A DNA stretch of 64,000 nucleotides from Cyprinodon diabolis (taxonomy: Eukaryota; Chordata; Actinopteri; Cyprinodontiformes; Cyprinodontidae). The translations under genes were made by a program, and so were the position numbers. Location: NCBI GenBank assembly GCA_030533445.1, contig JARPUW010000290.1:95638-159637 (forward strand). The letters are read 5' to 3'. The notes beneath the pieces were generated by a model. It did not search any database and was not told the origin of the DNA. It was given only the letters and a program-made list of their open reading frames with translations. Below are positions 20,082 to 32,128 of this stretch, one piece after another. Within the stretch, counting starts at the first letter, position 1, and each line of letters starts with the position of its first letter.

Positions 20082-22348
20082 TATATAGAATCAATTTCCA
20101 AATGTTAAATCACTGGTTTTCCATGTTATTAGGTGAATAGTTGCTGTATTACAGAGTAAATGGGAGACTTTTATTGTGAAATTTGCTCTGGGTGTGTTTT
20201 GAAAAGGTCACTAGAGTCTAATAAAAACAACCTGAAGAGTTTGGGTCATAATGTTGAGCCATTTGCATCAATTAATGCATTAGTATAATCTAGAGGCTTT
20301 TATTTTGTAGGGTCGCTGGAGTCTTATTTTGAAAGTCCAACAGAGTTGTGTTTATAGAAAATGTTCAGACCCGTCAATGATAGTTGATTACTTTCCAATC
20401 GTTAAATCACTCTTTTTCCATGTTATTAGGGCAGTAGATGAAGCGGAAATGGGAGGCTTTTATTTTGAAATTTGCTATAGGGTGTGTTTTAAACAGTCTC
20501 CTAGAGTCTATTCTCTAAAACGGGGTTGAGTTTGGGTCATAATATTGAGCCATATAGGGCAATAAATATATGTAAAAAATATAGAGGCTTTTATTTTGTA
20601 GGGTCCTGGAGTCTTATTTTGAAAGTCTATCAGTGCTGAGTGGCAAGGGAAGTGTCATGGACAGCAGTCATATAGTATCCATTTCCCAATGTTAAATCAG
20701 TCCTTTCACCCTCCATTAGATTAATATGTGCTGTTTAAAACAGCAGAGGTAAAATCTGTTTGAAGCTTGGTAACCTTGACAACGCTTAACGAGCCTCTCA
20801 CTGACACAGACAACAGCTGCACTCACTATTGGTTTCTTCTTCCCAGGCTTTTTTGTATGGGAAGAACGGCAACGAAAACAAACGACTACTGATCAAAAAC
20901 CGTATGAGTTATTCAAAAACATTTTCACCATGAGCATCAGCAATCCTTCGACTCCAAGTATACCAACTTTGGTGTATGTGTGTCATTCAGAACAATATTT
21001 ATGACGACTTGAAAACACATAGTCTGATTCGTTTCTCTCCATCTTCAGCTCAAAAAGAATGGAGAAAGGCTGAAACTCATCGACTTTAGGTTGGTCTGAG
21101 GGTTTTTAAGGAAAAGTATTAATCCTACCGTAATTCCGAAGACATTGTGTGAGTCCAGAGGTTTCAGTCTACAAACTGACCAAAAATGGTGACTGTAGCT
21201 CCAAATATGTGGCCGTGAGGGCGAGAATAAGATGTTTGATCTTAAAAAAATGGCCGCCTCACACTAAGATTTCAGCAGCTGCACTCTAGCAGGCTGCTGC
21301 ACAGCTAGCTTCCAGGTGCTTACCCTCCGAACAAACGACTGCTGAGCAAAAACCGTAAAAGATATCTGAAAAATTCTTTCAGTGAAAGCAACATCTATCC
21401 TTTGTCTCAGACTGGGGTAACCTTCATGTCTGTAGGTCTTTCACAACCCAAAACGAAGCACAAACAAAATGGTTGGCCCACCTGCTCCTCCCTTTGTTTG
21501 AACTGCAGGACCTCACTCTCACTCACCTTTTAGCTGCTAAAGCACCCCTCCGAACAAACGACTGCTGAGTAAAAACCATAAAAGTTGTCTGAAAAATTCT
21601 TTTTATCTAAGCGACAGCTATATCTTGTCTTCAATTGGAGTAACTTTCATGGCTGTAGGTCATCTACAAACTGAATGGGAAGAGAAAGAAAAAGAAAAAA
21701 CGTTTCATCACACCTAAGCTTCTAATTGAGCTAGCTGCAGCAGGTCACTGTCACTCAGCTTTCAGGTGCTTAAAATGTCCTCCGAACAAACGACTGCTGA
21801 GCAAAAACCGTATGAGTTATTCAAAAAATTTTTTCACCGTGAGCGTCAGACATCCTTCGACTCCAACTATGCCAACTTTGGTGTATGTGTGTCATTCAGA
21901 AAAATATTTATGACGAGTTTAAAACACATAGTCGGATTCGTTTTTCTCCCCTCTTCTGCTCCAAAACCAATGAAAAACGGCTCTGATTTTCATCGACTTT
22001 AGGTCGGTCTGGAGGGTTTTTAAGGAAAAGTATTAATCCTACCGTAATTCCGAAGATATTGTGTGGGTCCAGAGATTTCAGTCTACAAACTGACCAAAAA
22101 TGGTGACTCTAGCTATAAATATGTGGCCGTGAGGGCGAGTTTAAAATGTTTTTTTGTGTTTAAAAAACGCCTGCCTCACACTCTAGCTTTTCAGTTGCTC
22201 CACTCTAGCAGGCTGGATTTTGCTAAAACTTTGTGGCGCTTGAGGTCTGATTATACAAAAACCGTAGCAGTTATCAACATACCGTCTTCAGTTTTAAATA
22301 GACGAAGGATTTATCTACAAACTGAGCTTCAAACTGTTTTTCTAGGTG

Positions 22349-25300
22349 AATGTATGCCGACACAGTGAAGTGCTGTTTTTTATGCTTTTTTTTTCCTCTC
22401 CCCATTCATTTCCTATGGGATTTTTTTGCGACGTTTTCGCTAATAATTCGCAAACCTTCGGACTAATGAGAAAGTTTTATACAAGCACACATCACCCCAT
22501 TGGTCCCGACGCGTGTGCCAACTTTGGGCCCGATCCGCCAAACCGTGCGGGACTAGTTACGCGCCGAAGTTTTGGGTATACGGGAGAATTATAATAATAA
22601 TAATAATACGCGGAATAAATATGTGCAATAGTAGTAGGTGGGCCATGCCTTCGGCATGTGGCCCCCCAACTAGAAAATTTCTAAAGAAATTTTGAGGGGG
22701 GCCACCTACTGCCCGTCTGGGGAACCGGGCCAATACGGCCCTGGCAAGTGACGTCGGGGCTCCCCAGACCAACTGCTTACGCCTTTGAGGGCTGCTGAGG
22801 GAAGGAAAGAGGGCAAGTTCATGGGCAAAGAGAGCTGTGTGCCACTTGTGCTGAAATCTGGGAAATAGACGTGCACAGCGTATGATGCACAAGGGTAATA
22901 TGGGTTGTCCATATTGAAACACAGTGGGTAAAGCCCAGTTGGCGGGCTTCGCCCGCCTGCTAGGAGCCATCTCAGTGAAGAAAAAAATCACCAATGGCGG
23001 GCTCTGCCCGCCTTCTAAGAGCCATTGCAGTGATGAAATCACCAATGGCGGGCTCCGCCCGCCTGCTAAGAGCCATTGCAGTGATGTAATCACCTTTGGC
23101 GGGCTCCGCCCGCCTGTTACCATTGGCGGGCTACGCCCGCCTTCTAAGAGCCATTGCAGTGATGAAATCACCAATGGCAATGAGCAATATGCCAGAATGT
23201 ATGAGTGTGTATAAGGAAGAGGCTTTTATTCTGTAGAGTCCTTGTAGTCTTATTTTGAAAGTCTATCATGAATGTGCATCAAAAGATGGGTCACGCCCAG
23301 CAGTGATATAGAATCCATTTCCAAATGTTAAATCACTGGTTTTCCATGTTATTAGGTGAATAGTTGCTGTATTACAGAGTAAATGGGAGACTTTTATTGT
23401 GAAATTTGCTCTGGGGTGTGTTTTGAAAAGGTCACTAGAGTCTAATAAAAACAACCTGGAAGAGTTTGGGTCATAATGTTGAGCCATTTGCATCAATTAA
23501 TGCATTACTATAATCTAGAGGCTTTTATTTTGTAGGGTCCCTGGAGTCTTATTTTGAAAGTCCAACAGAGTTGTGTTTATAGAAAATGTTCAGACCCGTC
23601 AATGATAGTTGATTACTTTCCAATCATTAAATCACTCTTTTTCCATGTTATTAGGGCAGTAGATGAAGCGGAAATGGGAGGCTTTTATTTTGAAATTTGC
23701 TATAGGGTGTGTTTTAAACAGTCTCCTAGAGTCTATTCTCTAAAACGGGGTTGAGTTTGGGTCATAATGTTGAGCCATATAGAGCAATAAATATATGTAA
23801 AAAATATAGAGGCTTTTATTTTGTAGGGTCCCTGGAGTCTTATTTTGAAAGTCTATCAGTGCTGAGTGGCAAGGGAAGTGTCATGGACAGCAGTCATATA
23901 GTATCCATTTCCCAATGTTAAATCAGTCCTTTCACCCTCCATTAGATTAATATGTGCTGTTTAAAACAGCAGAGGTAAAATCTGTTTGAAGCTTGGTAAC
24001 CTTGACAACGCTTAACGAGCCTCTCACTGACACAGACAACAGCTGCACTCACTATTCGTTTCTTCTTCCCAGGCTTTTTTGTATAGGAAGAACGGCACCG
24101 AACAAACGACTACTGATCAAAAACCGTATGAGTTATTCAAAAAACATTTTCACCATGAGCATCAGCAATCCTTCGACTCCAACTATACCAACTTTGGTGT
24201 ATGTGTGTCATTCAGAACAATATTTATGACGACTTGAAAACACATAGTCTGATTCGTTTCTCTCCCATCTTCAGCTCAAAAAGAATGGAGAAAGGCTGAA
24301 ACTCATCGACTTTAGGTTGGTCTGGAGGGTTTTTAAGGAAAAGTATTAATCCTACCGTAATTCCGAAGACATTGTGTGAGTCCAGAGGTTTCAGTCTACA
24401 AACTGACCAAAAATGGTGACTGTAGCTCCAAATATGTGGCCGTGAGGGCGAGAATAAGATGTTTGATCTTAAAAAAATGGCCGCCTCACACTAAATTTCA
24501 GCAGCTGCACTCTAGCAGGCTGCTGCAGAAGCTAACTGTCAGCTAGCTTCCAGGTGCTTACCCTCCGAACAAACGACTGCTGAGCAAAAACCGTAAAAGA
24601 TATCTGAAAAATTCTTTCAGTGAAAGCAACATCTATCCTTTGTCTCAGACTGGGGTAACCTTCATGTCTGTAGGTCTTTCACAACCCAAAACGAAGCACA
24701 AACAAAATGGTTGGCCCACCTGCTCCTCCCTTTGTTTGAACTGCAGGACCTCACTCTCACTCACCTTTTAGCTGCTAAAGCACCCCTCCGAACAAACGAC
24801 TGCTGAGTAAAAACCGTAAAAGGTATCTGAAAAATTCTTTTTATCTAAGCGACAGCTATATCTTGTCTTCAATTGGAGTAACTTTCATGGCTGTAGGTCA
24901 TCTACAAACTGAACGGGAAGAGAAAGAAAAAGAAAAAACGTTTCATCACACCTAAGCTTCTAATTGAGCTAGCTGCAGCAGGTCACTGTCACTCAGCTTT
25001 CAGGTGCTTAAAATGTCCTCCGAACAAACGACTGCTGAGCAAAAACCGTATGAGTTATTCAAAAAATTTTTTCACCGTGAGCGTCAGTCATGCTTCGACT
25101 CCAACTATGCCAACTTTGGTGTATGTGTGTCATTCAGAAAAATATTTATGACGAGTTTAAAACACATAGTCTGATTCGTTTTTCTCCCCTCTTCTGCTCC
25201 AAAACCAATGAAAAACGGCTCTGATTTTCATCGACTTTAGGTCGGTCTGGAGGGTTTTTAAGGAAAAGTATTAATCCTACCGTAATTCCGAAGATATTGT

Positions 25301-25586
25301 GTGGGTCCAGAGATTTCAGTCTACAAACTGACCAAAAATGGTGACTCTAGCTATAAATATGTGGCCGTGAGGGCGAGTTTAAAATGTTTTTTTGTGTTTA
25401 AAAAACGCCTGCCTCACACTCTAGCTTTTCAGTTGCTCCACTCTAGCAGGCTGGATTTTGCTAAAACTTTGTGGCGCTTGAGGTCTGATTATACAAAAAC
25501 CGTAGCAGTTATCAACATACCGTCTTCAGTTTTAAATAGACGAAGGATTTATCTACAAACTGAGCTTCAAACTGTTTTTCTAGGTG
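22349..25586 (+). repeat. Satellite unit 8 (mosaic: type A left, type B-like right, 3,238 bp)
   Basis: One minisatellite copy (22591-22667); five-hairpin array (22941-23178) whose last hairpin has a TAC loop. Left-half markers GCATTACTATAA and AGAGCAATAA are type A. From about 23880 the markers become CATGGACAGC and AGAACAATATTTATGACGAC, as in B/C. In sub-repeat Q it shares the CTGAACxGGAAG and TGCTTCGAC variants with unit 11. Confidence 0.93.
22591..22667 (+). repeat. Hairpin minisatellite, 1 copy (unit 8)
   Basis: A single copy with the same extended trinucleotide run as unit 6, placed between GGGAGAATT and AACTAGAAAA. Confidence 0.93.
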
Positions 25587-28500
25587 AATGTATGGCGACA
25601 CAGTGAAGTGCTGTTTTTTATGCTTTTTTTTTCCTCTCCCCATTCATTTCCTATGGGATTTTTTTGCGACGTTTTCGCTAATAATTCGCAAACCTTCGGA
25701 CTAATGAGAAAGTTTTATACAAGCACACATCACCCCATTGGTCCCGACGCGTGTGCCAACTTTGGGCCCGATCCGCCAAACCATGCGGGACTAGTTACGC
25801 GCCGAAGTTTTGGGTATACGGGAGAATTATAATAATAATACGCGGAATAAATATGTGCAATAGTAGTAGGTGGGCCATGCCTTCGGCATGTGGCCCCCCA
25901 ATAATAATACGCGGAATAAATATGTGCAATAGTAGTAGGTGGGCCATGCCTTCGGCATGTGGCCCCCCAACTAGAAAATTTCTAAAGAAATTTTGAGGGG
26001 GGCCACCTACTGCCCGTCTGGGGAACCGGGCCAATACGGCCCTGGCAAGTGACGTCGGGGCTCCCCAGACCAACTGCTTACGCCTTTGAGGGCTGCTGAG
26101 GGAAGGAAAGAGGGCAAGTTCATGGGCAAAGAGAGCTGTGTGCCACTTGTGCTGAAATCTGGGAAATAGACGTGCACAGCGTATGATGCACAAGGGTAAT
26201 ATGGGTTGTCCATATTGAAACACAGTGGGTAAAGCCCAGTTGGCGGGCTTCGCCCGCCTGCTAGGAGCCATCTCAGTGAAGAAAAAAATCACCAATGGCG
26301 GGCTCTGCCCGCCTTCTAAGAGCCATTGCAGTGATGAAATCACCAATGGCGGGCTACGCCCGCCTGCTAAGAGCCATTGCGGTGATGTAATCACCTTTGG
26401 CGGGCTCCGCCCGCCTGTTACCATTGGCGGGCTCCGCCCGCCTTCTAAGAGCCATTGCAGTGATGAAATCACCAATGGCAATGAGCAATATGCCAGAATG
26501 TATGAGTGTGTATAAGGAAGAGGCTTTTATTCTGTAGAGTCCTTGTAGTCTTATTTTGAAAGTCTATCATGAATGTGCATCAAAAGATGGGTCACGCCCA
26601 GCAGTGATATAGAATCCATTTCCAAATGTTAAATCACTGGTTTTCCATGTTATTAGGTGAATAGTTGCTGTATTACAGAGTAAATTGGAGACTTTTATTG
26701 TGAAATTTGCTCTGGGGTGTGTTTTGAAAAGGTCACTAGAGTCTAATAAAAACAACCTGGAAGAGTTTGGGTCATAATGTTGAGCCATTTGCATCAATTA
26801 ATGCATTAGTATAATCTAGAGGCTTTTATTTTGTAGGGTCCCTGGAGTCTTATTTTGAAAGTCCAACAGAGTTGTGTTTATAGAAAATGTTCAGATCCGT
26901 CAATGATAGTTGATTACTTTCCAATCGTTAAATCACTCTTTTTCCATTTTATTAGGGCAGTAGATGAAGCGGAAATGGGAGGCTTTTATTTTGAAATTTG
27001 CTATAGGGTGTGTTTTAAACAGTCTCCTAGAGTCTATTCTCTAAAACGGGGTTGAGTTTGGGTCATAATGTTGAGCCATATAGGGCAATAAATATATGTA
27101 AAAAATATAGAGGCTTTTATTTTGTAGGGTCCCTGGAGTCTTATTTTGAAAGTCTATCAGTGCTGAGTGGCAAGGGAAGTGTCATGGACAGCAGTCATAT
27201 AGTATCCATTTCCCAATGTTAAATCAGTCCTTTCACCCTCCATTAGATTAATATGTGCTGTTTAAAACAGCAGAGGTAAAATCTGTTTGAAGCTTGGTAA
27301 CCTTGACAACGCTTAAGGAGCCTCTCACTGACACAGACAACAGCTGCACTCACTATTGGTTTCTTCTTCCCAGGCTTTTTTGTATGGGAAGAACGGCACC
27401 GAACAAACGACTACTGATCAAAAACCGTATGAGTTATTCAAAAAACATTTTCCCCATGAGCATCAGCAATCCTTCGACTCCAACTATACCAACTTTGGTG
27501 TATGTGTGTCATTCAGAAAAATATTTATGACGAGTTGAAAACACATAGTCTGATTCGTTTCTCTCCCATCTTCAGCTCAAAAAGAATAGAGAAAGGCTGA
27601 AACTCTCATCGACTTTAGGTTGGTCTGGAGGGTTTTTAAGGAAAAGTATTAATCCTACCGTAATTCCAAAGACATTGTGTGAGTCCAGAGGTTTCAGTCT
27701 ACAAACTGACCAAAAATGGTGACTGTAGCTCCAAATATGTGGCCGTGAGGGCGAGAATAAGATGTTTGATCTTAAAAAAATGGCCGCCTCACACTAAGAT
27801 TTCAGCAGCTGCACTCTAGCAGGCTGCTGCAGAAGCTAACTGTCAGCTAGCTTCCAGGTGCTTACCCTCCGAACAAACGACTGCTGAGCAAAAACCGTAA
27901 AAGGTATCTGAAAAATTCTTTCAGTGAAAGCAACATCTATCCTTTGTCTCAGACTGGGGTAACCTTCATGTCTGTAGGTCTTTCACAACCCAAAACGAAG
28001 CACAAACAAAATGGTTGGCCCACCTGCTCCTCCCTTTGTTTGAACTGCAGGACCTCACTCTCACTCACCTTTTAGCTGCTAAAGCACCCCTCCGAACAAA
28101 CGACTGCTGAGTAAAAACCGTAAAAGGTATCTGAAAAATTCTTTTTATCTAAGCGACAGCTATATCTTGTCTTCAATTGGAGTAACTTTCATGGCTGTAG
28201 GTCATCTACAAACTGAATGGGAAGAGAAAGAAAAAGAAAAAACGTTTCATCACACCTAAGCTTCTAATTGAGCTAGCTGCAGCAGGTCACTCTCACTCAG
28301 CTTTCAGGTGCTTAAAATGTCCTCCGAACAAACGACTGCTGAGCAAAAACCGTATGAGTTATTCAAAAAAAAATTTCACCGTGAGCGTCAGTCATCCTTC
28401 GACTCCAACTATGCCAACTTTGGTGTATGTGTGTCATTCAGAAAAATATTTATGACGAGTTTAAAACACATAGTCTGATTCGTTTTTCTCCCCTCTTCTG

Positions 28501-28890
28501 CTCCAAAACCAATGAAAAACGGCTCTGATTTTCATCGACTTTAGGTCGGTCTGGAGGGTTTTTAAGGAAAAGTATTAATCCTACCGTAATTCCGAAGATA
28601 TTGTGTGGGTCCAGAGATTTCAGTCTACAAACTGACCAAAAAAGGTGACTCTAGCTATAAATATGTGGCCGTGAGGGCGAGTTTAAAATGTTTTTTTGTG
28701 TTTAAAAAACGCCTGCCTCACACTCTAGCTTTTCAGTTGCTCCACTCTAGCAGGCTGGATTTTGCTAAAACTTTGTGGCGCTTGAGGTCTGATTATACAA
28801 AAACCGTAGCAGTTATCAACATACCGTCTTCAGTTTTAAATAGACGAAGGATTTATCTACAAACTGAGCTTCAAACTGTTTTTCTAGGTG
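25587..28890 (+). repeat. Satellite unit 9 (type D, 3,304 bp)
   Basis: The head carries GTATGGCG and AAACCATGCGG, as in unit 4, but the body after the minisatellite is type D. Two minisatellite copies (25829-25968). GC array 26242-26479 is standard, with one TAC loop. Private variants include TCCATTTTATTAGG near 26946 and TTTTCCCCATGAG near 27450. Confidence 0.95.
25829..25968 (+). repeat. Hairpin minisatellite, 2 copies (unit 9)
   Basis: Two copies ending at 25899 and 25968 (69-bp period). The leading AAT run is one repeat shorter than in unit 3. Confidence 0.94.
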
Positions 28891-31800
28891 AATGTATGCC
28901 GACACAGTGAAGTGCTGTTTTTTATGCTTTTTTTTTCCTCTCCCCATTCATTTCCTATGGGATTTTTTTGCGACGTTTTCGCTAATAATTCGCAAACCTT
29001 CGGACTAATGAGAAAGTTTTATACAAGCACACATCACCCCATTGGTCCCGACGCGTGTGCCAACTTTGGGCCCGATCCGCCAAACCGTGCGGGACTAGTT
29101 ACGCGCCGAAGTTTTGGGTATACGGGAGAATTATAATAATAATAATACGCGGAATAAATATGTGCAATAGTAGTAGGTGGGCCATGCCTTCGGCATGTGG
29201 CCCCCCAACTAGAAAATTTCTAAAGAAATTTTGAGGGGGGCCACCTACTGCCCGTCTGGGGAACCGGGCCAATACGGCCCTGGCAAGTGACGTCGGGGCT
29301 CCCCAGACCAACTGCTTACGCCTTTGAGGGCTGCTGAGGGAAGGAAAGAGGGCAAGTTCATGGGCAAAGAGAGCTGTGTGCCACTTGTGCTGAAATCTGG
29401 GAAATAGACGTGCACAGCGTATGATGCACAAGGGTAATATGGGTTGTCCATATTGAAACACAGTGGGTAAAGCCCAGTTGGCGGGCTTTGCCCGCCTGGT
29501 AGGAGCCATCTCAGTGAAGAAAAAAATCACCAATGGCGGGCTCTGCCCGCCTTCTAAGAGCCATTGCAGTGATGAAATCACCAATGGCGGGCTCAGCCCG
29601 CCTGCTAAGAGCCATTGCAGTGATGTAATCACCTTTGGCGGGCTCCGCCCGCCTGTTACCATTGGCGGGCTCCGCCCGCCTTCTAAGAGCCATTGCAGTG
29701 ATGAAATCACCAATGGCAATGAGCAATATGCCAGAATGTATGAGTGTGTATAAGGAAGAGGCTTTTATTCTGTAGAGTCCTTGTAGTCTTATTTTGAAAG
29801 TCTATCATGAATGTGCATCAAAAGATGGGTCACGCCCAGCAGTGATATAGAATCCATTTCCAAATGTTAAATCACTGGTTTTCCATGTTATTAGGTGAAT
29901 AGTTGCTGTATTACAGAGTAAATGGGAGACTTTTATTGTGAAATTTGCTCTGGGGTGTGTTTTGAAAAGGTCACTAGAGTCTAATAAAAACAACCTGGAA
30001 GAGTTTGGGTCATAATGTTGAGCCATTTGCATCAATTAATGCATTAGTATAATCTAGAGGCTTTTATTTTGTAGGGTCCCTGGAGTCTTATTTTGAAAGT
30101 CCAACAGAGTTGTGTTTATAGAAAATGTTCAGACCCGTCAATGATAGTTGATTACTTTCCAATCGTTAAATCACTCTTTTTCCATGTTATTAGGGCAGTA
30201 GATGAAGCGGAAATGGGAGGCTTTTATTTTGAAATTTGCTATAGGGTGTGTTTTAAACAGTCTCCTAGAGTCTATTCTCTAAAACGGGGTTGAGTTTGGG
30301 TCATAATGTTGAGCCATATAGGGCAATAAATATATGTAAAAAATATAGAGGCTTTTATTTTGTAGGGTCCCTGGAGTCTTATTTTGAAAGTCTATCAGTG
30401 CTGAGTGGCAAGGGAAGTGTCATGGACAGCAGTCATATAGTATCCATTTCCCAATGTTAAATCAGTCCTTTCACCCTCCATTAGATTAATATGTGCTGTT
30501 TAAAACAGCAGAGGTAAAATCTGTTTGAAGCTTGGTAACCTTGACAACGCTTAACGAGCCTCTCACTGACACAGACAACAGCTGCACTCACTATTGGTTT
30601 CTTCTTCCCAGGCTTTTTTGTATGGGAAGAACGGCACCGAACAAACGACTACTGATCAAAAACCGTATGAGTTATTCAAAAAACATTTTCACCATGAGCA
30701 TCAGCAATCCTTCGACTCCAACTATACCAACTTTGGTGTATGTGTGTCATTCAGAAAAATATTTATGACGAGTTGAAAACACATAGTCTGATTCGTTTCT
30801 CTCCCATCTTCAGCTCAAAAAGAATAGAGAAAGGCTGAAACTCTCATCGACTTTAGGTTGGTCTGGAGGGTTTTTAAGGAAAAGTATTAATCCTACCGTA
30901 ATTCCGAAGACATTGTGTGAGTCCAGAGGTTTCAGTCTACAAACTGACCAAAAATGGTGACTGTAGCTCCAAATATGTGGCCGTGAGGGCGAGAATAAGA
31001 TGTTTGATCTTAAAAAAATGGCCGCCTCACACTAAGATTTCAGCAGCTGCACTCTAGCAGGCTGCTGCAGAAGCTAACTGTCAGCTAGCTTCCAGGTGCT
31101 TACCCTCCGAACAAACGACTGCTGAGCAAAAACCGTAAAAGATATCTGAAAAATTCTTTCAGTGAAAGCAACATCTATCCTTTGTCTCAGACTGGGGTAA
31201 CCTTCATGTCTGTAGGTCTTTCACAACCCAAAACGAAGCACAAACAAAATGGTTGGCCCACCTGCTCCTCCCTTTGTTTGAACTGCAGGACCTCACTCTC
31301 ACTCACCTTTTAGCTGCTAAAGCACCCCTCCGAACAAACGACTGCTGAGTAAAAACCGTAAAAGGTATCTGAAAAATTCTTTTTATCTAAGCGACAGCTA
31401 TATCTTGTCTTCAATTGGAGTAACTTTCATGGCTGTAGGTCATCTACAAACTGAATGGGAAGAGAAAGAAAAATAAAAAACGTTTCATCACACCTAAGCT
31501 TCTAATTGAGCTAGCTGCAGCAGGTCACTGTCACTCAGCTTTCAGGTGCTTAAAATGTCCTCCGAACAAACGACTGCTGAGCAAAAACCGTATGAGTTAT
31601 TCAAAAAAATTTTTCACCGTGAGCGTCAGTCATCCTTCGACTCCAACTATGCCAACTTTGGTGTATGTGTGTCATTCACAAAAATATTTATGACGAGTTT
31701 AAAACACATAGTCTGATTCGTTTTTCTCCCCTCTTCTGCTCCAAAACCAATGAAAAACGGCTCTGATTTTCATCGACTTTAGGTCGGTCTGGAGGGTTTT

Positions 31801-32128
31801 TAAGGAAAAGTATTAATCCTACCGTAATTCCGAAGATATTGTGTGGGTCCAGAGATTTCAGTCTACAAACTGACCAAAAATGGTGACTCTAGCTATAAAT
31901 ATGTGGCCGTGAGGGCGAGTTTAAAATGTTTTTTTGTGTTTAAAAAACGCCTGCCTCACACTCTAGCTTTTCAGTTGCTCCACTCTAGCAGGCTGGATTT
32001 TGCTAAAACTTTGTGGCGCTTGAGGTCTGATTATACAAAAACCATAGCAGTTATCAACATACCGTCTTCAGTTTTAAATAGAAGAAGGATTTATCTACAA
32101 ACTGAGCTTCAAACTGTTTTTCTAGGTG
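28891..32128 (+). repeat. Satellite unit 10 (type D, 3,238 bp)
   Basis: One minisatellite copy (29133-29206). GC array 29480-29717 is standard in number but has TTT and TCA loops. The right half matches unit 3 at AAGAAAAATAAAAAACG and CATTCACAAAAAT. As with unit 3, the next unit is type B, suggesting a D-B dimer was copied. Confidence 0.95.
29133..29206 (+). repeat. Hairpin minisatellite, 1 copy (unit 10)
   Basis: A single copy between GGGAGAATT and AACTAGAAAA, with the usual ATGCC-TTC-GGCAT hairpin and six-C end. Confidence 0.93.

Larger units (their letters stand above)
19259..22348 (+). repeat. Satellite unit 7 (mosaic: A/D-like left, type B right, 3,090 bp)
   Basis: The constant block has GTGACGTCGG and GGGCAAGTTC as in A/D. 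After the GC array (19779-19938, three hairpins) the sequence becomes type B (GAAATTACAAATGGC, GAGTCCCTGGAGTC, GCAGTTATATAG). It contains a 17-bp tandem duplication (20048-20081), a 12-bp deletion near 21300, and five single-base deletions between 20232 and 21101 that no other unit shares. The small deletions may be consensus errors. Confidence 0.93.
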
